Below, piece by piece: positions 1 through 13,033 of a stretch of 64,000 bases of DNA. A program made the position numbers and the translations under genes. The DNA is from Glossina fuscipes (lineage: Eukaryota; Arthropoda; Insecta; Diptera; Glossinidae): positions 42,554,908 to 42,618,907 of the forward strand of contig NW_023998414.1 of NCBI RefSeq assembly GCF_014805625.2. The letters are read 5' to 3'. Position 1 is the first letter of the stretch; each line of letters opens with the position of its first letter. The notes beneath the pieces were generated by a model. That model was given only the letters and a program-made list of their open reading frames with translations, had not been told where the DNA came from and did no database searches.

Positions 1-41
<41 letters not shown>
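1..41. repeat. Poly-T run at window edge
   Basis: 41 consecutive T, possibly continuing beyond the window. Confidence 0.99.
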
Positions 42-44
<3 letters not shown>

Positions 45-757
45 GAGATATTTTGAGTAAATCTTTTGACTCTCATTGCTTGCTCACTGTTTGCTTTTAA
101 GTAATTTTTCCATTTGCAAAGCTGAAGAAAACGAATGTTCGATGAGAAATGCACAGGCGCTCGCTTTATTATGCAGATTTTTTATGAGGACGAAAACGGC
201 GCTCAACATCCCGTTAAAAAGGAATAGGAAAAAATTGATGAAATGAATTACACTAGATATACATGTAAACATATATAAAGGAATTGTTATCATAGTTTAG
301 CTATTTATGCATTAATCGGGTTACATTTCTCCTAAGCTCCTAAGAAACATTGTATTCATGTGTAAAACATTGTATTATACAATTGCAATCCGCAAAAATG
401 TACCCATATTCAGAGTATGAAATACAGGGAATGGACATAACATCCATAGTCAGACAATGTCGTAGCCGAGAAATAACATAGTTAAGGTAGAATGCTCGAA
501 AAGCATAGTTAATAATACAATGAAGCTATTATTACGTAACTAGCGCTAAGAGATCATACATAATACATAACATAATTAATTCAAGATATACAGCCATGGA
601 CATATAAATAGCATTAGTCTCTACACCAAGACAATAAACGAGAAAATTTCTTAAGAGGAAGCGGATCAGTTTCGTTATTTGTCCGCATAAAGCGATTGAC
701 AAATTGCTCACTCATTGAACTTTAAACTTTCAAAAAGTGGAAAACTAATTGCAGGCA

Positions 758-790
<33 letters not shown>

Positions 791-1590
791 GTCAGCAATT
801 CTTATCGAGAATATATTATGTGAATTCATAATAAAGAAAAGGGACTACACTAGCTTGGAATTCTGAGTCGATCAAACGATCTGCATCGATGGCCGATCGG
901 TGTTAGAAAAATTAAGATTAAAAGTGAGACGCATTCGTAGTTGAATATTGTACCGTCATGATTGTCCTAAAGGAAGGCAAAGATCGACCTTAAAACCATA
1001 AGTAACTAATCGCGAAAATAATTGAAATGCAATTTCCTTCCTTTCCGAAGTTACAGAGATCCTGTACTGTTAGGCTTTTACGCATTAATAGCATTAATCA
1101 TCCATCCGCAGACAATGAAGCAATGTCTTTTAAGTGCACACATACATTGTGTTTATGCATTCATACATTCATTCACTTTCTTTATTTTCTAAAAGAAAAA
1201 AAAAAAAAAAAAAAACAAGCTCTACAAGCAAGAGTTCTTATGCGTTTCTTGCGTTCTTCGAAACCTGACTTCAGTTCCCCTTTACAGCAAAGAATCCGTA
1301 ATTGTTTTGATGCACTAAGCGAGCGTAGCCAGCGAAAGTTCCACGCAACATATCACATATTCGATTGTCTGTTTGTCTCATCGTATGATATATGAGTCAA
1401 TTTCTCATTTCAGTTGTGTCTCTTTAAATATTTTTTTTTTATATTTTCATTTTTATTTTCCTACTGAAGTAAAGTAGAATGAAGCCTTTTTGAAGTATTG
1501 AATGCATTTTTTGCCGGTTTGTTTGATTTGCCCTGTTCGAGGATAAAAATCCATTAAAAGCTATTTTGCAAATCTGAATAAATACTGGTG

Positions 1591-1621
<31 letters not shown>

Positions 1622-1734
1622 TAATCAGAATAATAGAAATAAATAAATATATTTCTGCATTCAAGAGTGCTTTACGTGATAGGTATATTTACATAAAAAC
1701 ATAAATTCATATGGATTTGTATTTTTATATGTAC

Positions 1735-1776
1735 GTATGTATGTATGTATGTATGTATGTATGTATGTATGTATGT
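1735..1776. repeat. (ATGT)n microsatellite
   Basis: About ten tetranucleotide units, nearly perfect. Confidence 0.98.
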
Positions 1777-3800
1777 GTATATGTATGGGATGCCGAATAA
1801 ATAGGGTGCTATTGTAATTATGGCAATGCTCTTCCCGCCAGATAGAATATACAAAAAAGAAATTTTTAAAAGCCATTTTCAATTTCAATTCAGTCTGGTT
1901 TAAAGGCAATAAACAATGTACAGAATTATGACAGAAGAAGATGATGAAAATGCTTTTAAGAAAATTGATTTTGAAACATGAATTATTTACTAATACCTAT
2001 AATATACGGAAGACCGACACAGAGAGGAAGAGAGACGAAGGGAGAGCGTTTAAGAAAATAAAGAAAATATATTTGAAATGATATTCAAATAATTGAAAAA
2101 TATTATACTAAGAACATCTTGAAAGTCCACTTTGCAATGACACACCGGGGCTGGGATTGGGATGGCTTTCAATGAGAAAAATTTTAAAAATATATCTAAT
2201 TAAACAATATATATCATACATACATACATACATACATACATCGTATATCATATACAATGTAACTCATGTGATATATCATATATTATAGAAATTATGAATT
2301 ATTATTCATGAAAAACGGATGAAAACGCTTTCATTCAAACAGAACGACAGACAAGTTGTATTAGACTTATCACACTCTCTTTTTGTAGCTCCACTAATCG
2401 CTCGTAGCGCAACCGAAAAGCGCTTTCTACAAAAATTATAATTATTATGCGCTTATACGATATGATATTTTGCTGCAATATAAATAAAGGGTTCGAAACG
2501 AAAAGCAGAACAATGTGTTATATAACATATTGTTGATATGATCTCTGATATATCATCTTCTTGGAAACGCATACGAAAAAATTTCATAACGAAGGCCCTA
2601 TCTCAAGATTCGGTATTCGATTATATTTGTTTTCCTGCAATACACGTACGGACGGACGTATTGAACATCTCAAAGGAATCTATCTCATGGTGCCTGAATT
2701 GATTATTATTGTCAATCAATTCGGAATTACTTTCTGAATCATTTAAAGCACATCACTATAGCGCTGTCGTTTTTCGATGCAAATCGATCGAAAATAGTAT
2801 TTTCGATAGAATGGAGCGCTTCTTTTGAACCCCTACCGTATAAATATTCTTACGTATGCGCCAAGATGTAATTTTTATTATTTTATGATAGTCCTGTAGC
2901 AAAATTGACTGCAATAAGTTTTGACTGTATAAGTTAGTTTTCCGAAATTCTTCACTTATTCTCAAAGACTCCCATGAGCACTAAGCGTTTCGATGGGAAA
3001 ATAGATATAATAATTAACGGAAATACGTGAAGCATAACATTAAGTGAGCTTGTGCAGGGTATTTAATAATCGACTTTGCATGACTCTAGTATTTTAGCTT
3101 ATTTTTGTTTTCTCCTTTTGCTTTTAGGAACTCTTCGTATCAAAGGCTTCTAGAAAGAAAAGGTTTTTATACGAAACAGTCACCATCAAATCAATTTACC
3201 CTAATCGGATGTTTAAAATACGATACGGTTTTTTCGCTTCACCATACATATTTGTTAAATGTTGTGTACTTGTTGAGGTCAGCAACTCAAGCCACATATG
3301 TGACCTGCTCTTGTCGCTGTCTATGGAGACGCTTTCCTCTATTTCCTTAAACTGCTTTGCTGTGTTATGAGACTCAAAGAGCGAGAAGGCTTACAAACTC
3401 TGGTGTAGATATGTAATCGTATACATATATGCATGTATAAGCATATATTAGGTAATTGTTTTTTTTCGACATTCCTAATTCCATGCGTGCAACCTGTTTA
3501 GGTGCAACATTTGCTACAATAAACGATTTGCCTAAATACACAGTATCTCAATAAATGCTAAGGTTTTCTATGGATTATAAGTTTGGCGTTTAGGGGATCG
3601 GGAGCACTTTCGCATTGAATTTTTACATGGGCTTGGTAAATGATTTGTACAAAGTTGCCATTAGGCAACAATATCCCTCATCTTCTGCTTTCTTGCATGA
3701 TAAGTGTATTCAAGGGCAGATCGTCGACATGTAGGCATAATCTAATCCAAAACATGATGGACGATTGAATGGATAGAGCTTATGGTCAGATTTTGTGTAT

Positions 3801-3826
3801 TCTTCTTCTTCTTCTTCTTCTTCTTC
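3801..3826. repeat. (TTC)n microsatellite
   Basis: About nine perfect trinucleotide units in ct intron 2. Confidence 0.97.
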
Positions 3827-4723
3827 ATATCAAGGGATCATATGGATTATAGTTTCTGACGTTATCGATGCGTTAATTTTTGTTAATGTTACAACCGATA
3901 TGAGAAATCTAGGATACTTTCATTGTTCGATAGTAATAGGTATAAAATGATGAAAACTTTTAATTTGACTTTTATTTTCTTTAAATTTGACATTCAACTA
4001 TATAATTTGGTAGAGGAGGAGGGCCTTTTCAAACAAATATCTTAAAGTATTTTGCTCGCTTCGTGACAAGCGAGGAAAGTTTTTATTCGACTACAATTGA
4101 AGGCGTAAAAAATTATTTGTCAAAGTAATGTCATAAAGTTGATAACAGAGTCAACAAACGAGGGAATCAGAACAATCGCAGCACACACATCCCGATAAAC
4201 AATAAACAATTTCCTTCAGTTAAGGATTTAAAAATGTTTTTTTTCTATTTGGTTGTTGTTATCATTGTTGTTGTTGTTTTTGGTAATATTTTTTTTGAAA
4301 ACAAAAAAGGGAAAAAACCCTTAAAATATAAAAAAAGGGATCCTTTTTTGTTTCTTTCTCTTCAGCTGTATATTATTTTCTTCTAGGGCTGGAAAGCATT
4401 TTCGTATGTTTTGCGAAATGTGTTTGCGACCTGCGACGATGAGTGCATCTTTTAGACTGGGCTATGAGTTTGAGTATCCCCAGTAATGTCTGTGGTCTAT
4501 CTTAACGCATTTACACCCCATTGCTTTCTACGTCTGACCTGAAATTGGATAATATGAATAGATTGCGGATTTCGTTGCGTGGAGTACACTCTACTTAAGC
4601 ACATTAGTTGCTCGAGAGATTGCAAAAAAAAAGCAAATACAAAATGAACTTATCTATAATTCCTATGCTTTACTATAATTTTCAGTCTGTGTACTCTTGC
4701 GAATGCCACATCAATGCAATAAT

Positions 4724-4726
<3 letters not shown>

Positions 4727-4776
<50 letters not shown>

Positions 4777-4806
4777 AATGTATGTATGTATGTATGTATG
4801 GATGTG
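4727..4806. repeat. Compound (TG)n-(ATGT)n microsatellite
   Basis: About 19 TG units followed by about nine ATGT-like units, ending only 40 bases from the splice donor of ct exon 2. Confidence 0.98.
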
Positions 4807-4840
4807 TGATTTAAGAGTAAAACTTATATCAGAGTTAAAT

Positions 4841-4849
4841 ACTAACCTC
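4841..4849 (-). promoter_or_regulatory. ct: 5' splice site after ct exon 2
   Basis: Minus strand GAG|GTTAGT. Read-through gives only Val-Ser-Ile before a stop at 4835, and Cut similarity ends at LLAAKDKE, so splicing is required here. Confidence 0.9.
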
Positions 4850-5106
4850 TTTATCTTTGGCAGCTAATAATTCAGAAGGACTCAGATTGATATTCTTAAC
4901 TGGACATAGCTGTTCTTCCTTTTCGTTATAATCCTCCGAGAGAATTGCTTCGCTTTCTTTGCTCAGATTTGCTATATTTTCTGTATGGCTCTCGTTTGTA
5001 CTCATTGCAGAATTATCGCTATTATTGATCTTATTAATCGTATTGCTGCTGCAGCTATTCATCCCGTTATTATTATTATTATTGTTGTTGTTGTTACTAT
5101 TGTTAC

Positions 5107-5143
<37 letters not shown>

Positions 5144-6046
5144 GCCGTTGGTATTGCTATTGCTTATATTGCAACATAAGTAATTTTCATTATCAGTTCT
5201 ATTTGCAAGTATTCTATCAACATCGCGGTCGATTTTATTGCCATTGCTATGTTGGTCTCCTATTTCCTGTGGCACGTTGCGGCTATCATTTGCTGTTGCG
5301 GATGCAAAAACATTGATGGTAGTATCACTTATTGTAGCAGCGGTGGTAGTGACATTAAAATTATCGCCGTCTTTGTTCATAATATTCTGTGGGACGGTTG
5401 AATCTTCATGTTCATTATCGTCTTGAGTTGCGGGTTGGGGTGAATGCATAGGGGATTGTTGCTGTTGCACGGCAGCCGCAGCGGCCGCAGCAGCTGCCGC
5501 GGCAGCAGCAGCTTCCATCATCATTACTTGTTGAGCGTGATTGAAGAACAATTTAGGATTCAGGCAACCTTTGAGTTGACTTGTGGTGGTATGCTGGGAC
5601 GCTGTAGGTGAACTAGTAATGGAAAGCGGCGGCGATGGGGATGGTGTGGTGGCTAATAGATTACCGCCGTTCTGTTGAAGCGTTATAGCAGCGGCAACCG
5701 TATTCAACAATTTATTGCTGTTACTATTATGAGTGTTAACGTTATTATGGCTTAAAATTGTTGGTGACAAATGGGTGTTTGGTGGGTTTATTGTTGTCGA
5801 TCTATCCAAACTACTATTATTATCAATTACAGTTGTTGTTGGTGTTGTTATTGTTGTTGCTGATGCAGCTGCTGCTGCTGCTGCTGCTACTGCTGTAGTT
5901 GATAGGAGAGGTGATGTTGCTGTTGCCACTATCGCAGTTAAATCGCTGCTGTGCTCGGCGCTGTCGGTACAAACGTCTGTATTGGGAATATTTGTGGATA
6001 ACTGTTCCTTGAGTGTGTTAACTTCCTTTTCAGCAAGAGTAGCTCT
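4847..6046 (-). CDS. ct: Homeobox protein cut, second coding exon (residues 41-440)
   Basis: A 400-codon exon, phase 0 at both ends. It opens with RATLAEKEVNTLKEQLST (residues 41-58), a coiled-coil segment resembling vertebrate CUX1/CUX2 (RAEVAQREAETLREQL type), and ends with LLAAKDKE (433-440), which in Drosophila continues as IKALLDEL in the next exon. Between these lies a long disordered region: an eight-Ala run (about 94-101), the fly-conserved island KLLNTVAAAITLQQ (152-165) followed by PSPSPP (175-180), the conserved CLNPKLFFNHAQQVMMME (191-208), 14 Ala (209-222), QQQQ (224-227), and an Asn/Ser tract of about 26 residues (342-367). The acceptor is TTTTTCTTAG preceded by a CTCTGTTCTGCTCTG tract; the donor is GAG|GTTAGT at 4846. 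No stop or frameshift is present. The order of conserved islands makes the identity secure. Repeat lengths probably vary between alleles. Confidence 0.96.
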
Positions 6047-6074
6047 CTAAGAAAAACAGAGCAGAACAGAGCAG
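6047..6074 (-). promoter_or_regulatory. ct: 3' splice site of ct intron 1
   Basis: Reading the minus strand, a pyrimidine-rich run of CTGCTCTGTT type repeats leads into TTTTTCTTAG, then AGA GCT (Arg-Ala) opens the exon. An alternative AG two bases downstream would break the frame that joins FWQQ to RATLAEKE, so 6046 is the preferred exon start. Confidence 0.9.
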
Positions 6075-6794
6075 TGCAAAAAGAAAAATAGAGAAGGAAA
6101 ACATACATAAGTATATATAAAATAATTAAAAAACATTTTGCATTAATGGTACCGTTTGTGAAAATTAAAAAGAGAAATACTACGAGTTGGGAAACTAAAT
6201 TTTATCAAGGATACGCACAAATATCCCGCAATTAACCCTTTTTAAGTAGAAAACCATAAATATTATACGAAACTCTTTGACCATTAAATTCTGTGGGGTT
6301 GTCTTTGAAATCCTCTTTGTTTGTGCCCACATTGCCTAATATCGCCTACACGCATGTAAGTGTGTAGGAAAGGACTGAATTTTGTTTTTCAGTTCTATTT
6401 ATAAAATGACTCTTCTTCTCCTTTTTTTTTTTTTTTTTTCTTCTCTTTCTCGCCGTTTATTACTTTTGCTGCTTAAAGTGAAAGCAAAAACCACAAGAAT
6501 AACAAAAACAACACATATTAGTAACATATTGTGTATTGAAATTGTTATAAATCTAATAGCAATTGTCGTCTCAGTCTCTCATTCTTGCTCGCTCTAAACT
6601 ACTGTTACATTGCTTGTAATAGTAATAGTTTTCTTTTTTCGTTTCATTCATTTTTTATTTATTTATTCATTTTTTTGTTTTTTTTGTTTTTGTTCTTTTT
6701 GGGAGAAACCGTCATTAATTTTACTTTTAAAGTAATTACGAGTTAAATTTAGTCAAATTAATACGTAACAACTTTTTCGGAACAGGTTTGAGAT

Positions 6795-6863
6795 GTGACG
6801 GTAACGGTAACGGTGACGGTGACGGTGACGGTGACGGTGGCGATGGCGATGGCGATGGTGGTG
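6795..6863. repeat. (GACGGT)n/(GATGGC)n hexamer array
   Basis: About eleven hexamer units drifting from GGTAAC through GGTGAC to GGCGAT. It is unusually GC-rich for this intron. Confidence 0.95.
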
Positions 6864-7861
6864 TGTGCTGGCTCGGATGTGTAACTATATACAAAAAACC
6901 TAAACAAATGCTACAATTTATAGGAGTTTCCAAGTGGCTCCCTTTTTTGTGTTCTACAAAGTTAAGGATTTAAATGTTTTTAGTTTATCGTCGTTTATCG
7001 ATAAGCGTTGCTAGATTTTTCAAGCTATTAGTGGGAGGTCGAACTGCAAAATATTGCCAAAAAAAAAAAAGAAGAAAACCTGGGGTCTTTATGTTTTTTG
7101 TTACTGTTGTTATTATATTATAAGCATTAGAGTAAGTTGTATATGAGTTAGTTTTTGGGATGTATTTAGGTAAAGTTTTTGGCAAATTAGTCTGCTGCAC
7201 ATAAAAGAAGTTGCACACATTGAAAAAAGAAAAGCGAAAAAAAAAAAAAGAAAAAATGGTTTTTATATTTGTTTTATGATTTTTGAATCCTGTATAAATG
7301 CCGGAAGTAATGAGACTTCGATTAAATCAGCACACAACAGAGAAACTTTAAACTCATACAGAAACTAATTGCCAAAGTTATGAAGTGAAGGTTAAACGGT
7401 TCAAAGAAATACAGAAATGCATAACAGAAAAATCAATAAAGCCAAAAGGAGTTGGAGGCAGGAGCAGAGATAGTCGGACGGTCTGTCGCTTGGTTGGCAT
7501 TTGAAATTACCGTCGAAGAGACAGACAACAAGACAGAGAGGAAAGAGAGAGTGAATTCATGCAACGTGATTTCATGTAATCCAGTGATTAAACATTATCG
7601 ACTTTGGTTATCAAAATGCAAACACAACATAAAACCAATTCAAGGAACGGAATACAAGAGTATTAGACTTCACTCTTTTTTTTCGCTCTTTCTCTTTCCT
7701 TTTCCTTTCCAGAAATTTCACGTAAGACTTAAGGCTATTTTTTCAGGACTTGAAAGAAGAAAACAGTACAACCGGAATGATGGTTAAAACCTTGGCTGCT
7801 CTTACGTAAGATTTTTTTTTTTTTTTTTAAATAACGATTGGTTGGATGTTTGGATGTCTCA

Positions 7862-7889
7862 CTGACTGGCTGGCTGGCTGGCTGGCTGG
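7862..7889. repeat. (CTGG)n microsatellite
   Basis: Six tetranucleotide units. Confidence 0.96.
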
Positions 7890-8057
7890 TTGTCTGTAGT
7901 CGTATTAAAAATCTATTTTTCCTAGACAACAAAGTCATCGCCGTCATCGTCGTCGTCATCATCATCACTAATGCCATCGCTATCATTGTCAATGTCCTTC
8001 TTTTCGTCAATACCGATTTGACAGTTGTATGCAGCAACGCACAAAACACCCGCACAC

Positions 8058-8067
<10 letters not shown>

Positions 8068-8102
<35 letters not shown>
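8068..8102. repeat. (AT)n microsatellite
   Basis: Perfect AT dinucleotides preceded by CATA units. Confidence 0.97.
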
Positions 8103-8105
<3 letters not shown>

Positions 8106-8288
8106 TACACAATAAAGAATTACATTCAGTCATATTTATGAATGTTTGTAAACTGAATGGTTGCGTTGATAATTTCTTTGTTTTTGTTTGTCGTCGTAGT
8201 GGGTGCATTTGTACGTAAAGCGAAAGACGCGAATACGTTTCATTCACATGTATATAGCCTTTGGTTATATTTGTCATTATTGTCAGAC

Positions 8289-8290
<2 letters not shown>

Positions 8291-8325
<35 letters not shown>

Positions 8326-8335
8326 GATTTATATG

Positions 8336-8367
<32 letters not shown>
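8291..8367. repeat. (ATC)n and (AC)n microsatellites
   Basis: (ATC)n at 8291-8325, a short spacer, then (AC)n at 8339-8367. Confidence 0.97.
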
Positions 8368-8370
<3 letters not shown>

Positions 8371-8449
8371 AGTAAGTAAACTGTGGATCCACAATTTTTG
8401 TTTTGTTTTTGTTAAATAAATTTTTTTCTAAATATTATCAAGAAGGGTT

Positions 8450-8453
<4 letters not shown>

Positions 8454-8480
<27 letters not shown>
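8454..8480. repeat. Poly-A run
   Basis: 27 consecutive A. Confidence 0.98.
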
Positions 8481-8484
<4 letters not shown>

Positions 8485-9461
8485 TTTTTTTATGTCACTT
8501 GGCATGTTTATATATATGTACGGCTTGTGTATTGGATTTAGCTATTAGTTGTTAATGTTGGAATTTTTTGTTGTATATTTTGTATTCTTGTATTTTTTTG
8601 TTAATAAAATCGCTTTTTTAGAAGGCAATAAAAATCGATTATAATTCTTATTTAATAATTCATAATTACCATGGAGGAGATTTCGTTGCTGCAGCATCGG
8701 CTATCGGTTAAGGAAGCTAGTCTTCCATTGTTTATTATTTGCTTTTCTTATTGTTCCTTAATATTAGGAAATTTTAAATAAACATTTCATTTCAAAATTG
8801 AATGAATTGAGAAACTTTTTCTAAAGGTAACATGGACATAAACGACCTTTTATTTTTCAATATTGTTTTTGCTATTGGTGTTGATTCTGTTATTGTTGTT
8901 ATTGTTATTGTTGGCGATGTTGTTTTATTTTGTTTTGTAAAAATTAAGTTTTTGGCACTTGTTGAAATTCTATCCTCGTGAGAATCCAAACAGTTGTTGT
9001 TGCTTATTTCTTGAGTTTGCTTTTTTTCTCTCTTTGTGTGTATTTTTTTTTTTTTTGTTTTTCTTTCTATTAGGGAAACGATAAAGGACAAATGGTTAAA
9101 GATGGTAAAAGACGTACAAACTGACTGACTGGTCTTTGGAGGATTATGCCGAAAGGACTTACAAAAAAAAAAATAAATAAAAATAAATAAAAAAATAAAA
9201 AATTAACTAAATAAAAAAAAAATTAAAACGAAAGCAAAAATTTTAAATAATAAATCAAACGTCATTGTTGAAAAGCATATTATTTAAAGCTTGTTAGAGC
9301 TTAAAGCTTTGTATTGCGAAATCAACAAATTATCTCTTTTTATCTTTTAAAAATATTTGCGGTTTTCGCTTGTGGTATTTTCCATTCAATACCCTTGAAA
9401 TATTGGTTGGCAAAGGGTTTATTTGGCTCACGTTCTCTAACAAATCAATTAATGTTAATAC

Positions 9462-9492
<31 letters not shown>

Positions 9493-11438
9493 TTTCTTAG
9501 GTTTTTTGGTCTTTTTTTCTTGTAAAAGGCTTTATATCTTTTTTAACATTTTTGACTAAAAAACTTTACAAAATCAACCGAAGAGAATCCAAATGAGTTA
9601 ATTAACTAAAATGCGGGTGGATTTTATTTAATGCTTGTGTAGGTTTCAGCTTGTTTTTTTTTTCTTTTGTCTGCAACGTGTGTACTTTTGTCGCCACAGA
9701 GCAGGGACTGGGCACACTTTTAAAATGATAACTCAGAGAAAACAAAAAAAGATGAGAAATGAAACGAGTAACCAAAAACCGATATAAGTCTGTGAGATGA
9801 GAGGGTTTGGAGAAGGAGACCGCGGGTAGGTGGAAGGGGGTGGGTGGGTTCCGTGCAGATGCTTCGATAAATTTTAAGTTCACATATAGTTAAAAGATCA
9901 AACACGGAGCTATCTACCTTCATTAGACGAATATATCACGAAGATATGTGCTCGCCGCATATACTAAGGAAAACAAAAATAAACAAAACATTTCTTCTTC
10001 TTCATCTTTTTGATTTTACTGCGGAGCGATAAAATATGTGCACTCGTAATTAAAAAAAGGTTTTGAATTGAAAAAAAGAGAAAAAAGAAAACCAGTCAAG
10101 TGTTTTACTTATATATATATATATATATATATATAGAAGGGAAAATGTCATTAGGATAGTGGGCATAAGATGTAAGAATAAGTTTATTTGTCGCGTATAC
10201 AACTAACAGATGAATGTTTTTTTCTTTTTTTTAAATGCAATTCCTTCCACACATTCATTGTGTTTGTGTTGATTGCTCAGCTTCCTATAGCTAATGTTTT
10301 AAATATAATTTAAAAAAAAAAAAAAAAAAAAAAAACACAAAATTTGTGGCGATTTAAAATTGCTTATTTGTTTTCCGATTTGCGAAAGAGCATATTAAAC
10401 CCGTGTTGGCCACATGTCTTTTCAATATTTTGAACACAAGAACCTCTTTGTCCAAAAAAAGCCCCTGCGTCGATTTCTGCGTATTTCACTAAAAGCAAAG
10501 CAAGTAATTTGTTCACTTTTGTTGCTTACGCACGCGTCAGCTGCAATTGCGAAATGGAAAAAAAAAAAACAAAATTCATATAACGTTTTTTAGATTTTTT
10601 TTTTTTTTTTTTTAAATTGCTTAACCACACACGTGATACTCTGCATATATATGTAGCTATTATGGTAAGTCTTCAATGATGTATGTTTTGTTTTGTGGTT
10701 TTTTTTCTTCTTTTTTTGCGTTTTTTAATAAACTCATAACATAATGATGATTATAGCAAAGACGTTGATTGTTCTCAAGGAGTTGTAATAAGAAGTGGAG
10801 GGTTATTTTTCGCTTCCAGAAATAATAAATCAAAGCAAATCAATGAACAATGAAATGAACCAACAACGATACGTTACTTCAGCAGCAAAACAAACAATGT
10901 ACTTAATGTGGTAGTGTTGGAAATGTCGCATTGCTGTGCAGAATGCTTTAATGACGGCTGCATTATGTTTGTTGTTGTTTCTTACAAATGCTTAAAGTGA
11001 CAGTTGTGACATTTTTGCATACTCGATCTATGTACATACACTCATCCGTATGTGTTTTAATAGCATGGAATTTTTTTTTTTTTTTTTCTTTTTTTATTTT
11101 CTGCTGTGGTATGCAGTTACAACGCAAGCCGAAAATATACATATATGTTTTAAAATTTAAATTTAAAATTGAAATTTTTCCATAAATTCGAAACCTCGGA
11201 AATATTTCACATTTCAGAAGCATTTTCGCGATTAATCACAGTTCGAATTCAAATTTGCGGTCCCTTAACACTATTAATAAACGTTTTATATTAATTCGAA
11301 ATGGAAGTGAAAATTAGTGAAATCAGAAAACATTATCTATACGAATGTATTTGGAAGTATGTTTGAGAATTGTTTTCCCATTAAAATTATCTTAAGAATT
11401 AATAAAGTGTATGGAAGGAAAGCTTAATGCTTGCATAT

Positions 11439-11440
<2 letters not shown>

Positions 11441-11496
<56 letters not shown>
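11441..11496. repeat. Long (AT)n microsatellite
   Basis: 56 bases of uninterrupted AT, the longest perfect dinucleotide tract I saw in the window. Confidence 0.98.
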
Positions 11497-11502
<6 letters not shown>

Positions 11503-12060
11503 TTGTGTGCTCATTTGTTTGTGTGTGAATTTCAATCACACCCTTATTAAACAATGACGAAATGAGAAAAAGTTCGCATTTAATCCAACCATGTACGAAA
11601 TTAAAGCATTTTCAACGTAAGAAAAGTTTAAAATAAATCGAAAGGACTGCGCTGGGTATGAGTCTGAGTTTTAACATTCATGTCAATTCAAATTCAAATT
11701 ACAAAAGGCAAAACGTAGGCAAGAGGCAAACTTTCCATAATTCCGTCTTATAACATACATGTGTGAGATGCTGAGCGAGTGAAGTTGATAGATAGAATGG
11801 TAGACAGGTAGTTGATCTTGGTAAGTGAGCAGATGGGTGCGTATGTGGGTGGCATTACTCACTTGACAAGTCAATATCGTATCTACAAAACACGTATACA
11901 CACAATTACTTATTTCTATTTTTATGTTGTTGTTTTTTTTTTATTCTTATTTTAATTTTTTTATTTTTTTTATTTAAGATTCTTTCGAAAGTGCTCGATG
12001 ATGAGCATGATGTTACAAGCAACCCTTTTTGTATTTTTAATTTATATTTATGTTTCATTT

Positions 12061-12217
12061 ATGTATATACATATATATATATATATATAGATATATATAT
12101 ATATCTTATATTTATATATATGTTTAATACGTGCATGTCTCTTCGTGTGTGTATATGTATGTATGTACGTATGCACGTACGTATGCATGTATGTATGTAT
12201 GTCTTTTAGCGTGTACG

Positions 12218-12272
<55 letters not shown>
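12061..12272. repeat. Compound (AT)n, (ATGT/ACGT)n, (GT)n array
   Basis: About 200 bases of AT tracts (12068-12110, 12221-12254), ATGT/ACGT units (12150-12203) and GT (12255-12272). Several frames stay open across it, giving Val-Cys and Tyr-Ile peptides that are not genes. Confidence 0.95.
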
Positions 12273-12700
12273 TGGCGTGTGTATGCAAACATCTTTTTAT
12301 CAGAGTCTCAATGCTTATGACAAAAGCAAAACAAAAATTGTCAAGCCATTCATCTATCCATCCACATTCACCACCATTGCCATCGTTTTATACTTGCGTT
12401 GTTTTACTCATTCTTTCGCATCTTATAAGCCATCATTAGTTACTTTTGTTGTTGTCTGTTGCTGCCTGTTACTTCGGCATCATGTTTTAAAATATCACAT
12501 ATATGCTACATATACATTTTTATCGACATATACACACACACAGATACAGAAATAAACACAAACACATAACTTTCTTTTATAGTCAGCCAGCAACGCAATT
12601 AGAGAAAAATCATCTAATTTTATGCACAGCCTGTAATGCGAAACTCTCTTCGCTATTGCTGCTGTTAACATCTTTTTTCGTTTTGATTTTCTTTTTGCTG

Positions 12701-12744
12701 TTATTATTATTGTTGTTGTTGTTGTTGTTGTTGTTGTTATTATT
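12701..12744. repeat. (TTG)n/(ATT)n microsatellite
   Basis: About nine TTG units flanked by ATT units. Confidence 0.96.
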
Positions 12745-12984
12745 CTTGTGTACAAACGAAATACGAAGAACGCACACACGAATACTTAAATATGTACACA
12801 AAAATTAAACAAATAATGTAAAATTTTATTTCGCAGCATAAAACTCGTACTACTCATAACACACATAAACAATAATAAGAACATATTCGCTTTCGTGGAA
12901 AGGTGGAGTACGGATGTTAATCCTTTTTTTGGCACTTATTTGTATATATTATCACTAATGTGGGATTTTGTTCTCTTTTCCCTT

Positions 12985-12987
<3 letters not shown>

Positions 12988-13029
<42 letters not shown>
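12988..13029. repeat. (AT)n microsatellite
   Basis: 42 bases of AT, followed by (TAAG)n units at about 13050-13070. Confidence 0.97.

Positions 13030-13033
<4 letters not shown>

Larger units (their letters stand above)
1..4846 (-). other. ct: ct intron 2, proximal part
   Basis: Intron following the 400-codon exon; its acceptor and the next exon (expected to begin IKALLDEL-like) are not in the window. It begins with a 41-base T run and has (TA)n at 764-789, an A run near 1196-1215, (ATA)n at 1591-1619, (ATGT)n at 1735-1776, (CATA)n at 2215-2241, (TTC)n at 3801-3826 and a TG/ATGT array at 4727-4806. About 2300-3780 and 3840-4600 are repeat-poor and could hold regulatory sequence. The open frames I checked (for example 3105-3350 plus and 2756-2965 minus) resemble nothing I know. 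Confidence 0.85.

Noticed and set aside
1027..1395. 122-codon plus-strand frame
   Set aside because: It runs through a poly-A tract (poly-Lys) and has no conserved features on either side.
1735..1776. Regularly spaced short repeats as a CRISPR-like array
   Set aside because: Pure tetranucleotide tandem units without spacers in a eukaryotic intron.
1..4834. Search for the next ct exon (IKALLDEL-like) in the left part of the window
   Set aside because: I saw no such minus-strand frame with a suitable acceptor, so the exon is assumed to lie beyond the left edge.
4959..5183. Plus-strand poly-Leu and poly-Val frames
   Set aside because: They are the antisense reading of the Asn codons of ct exon 2.
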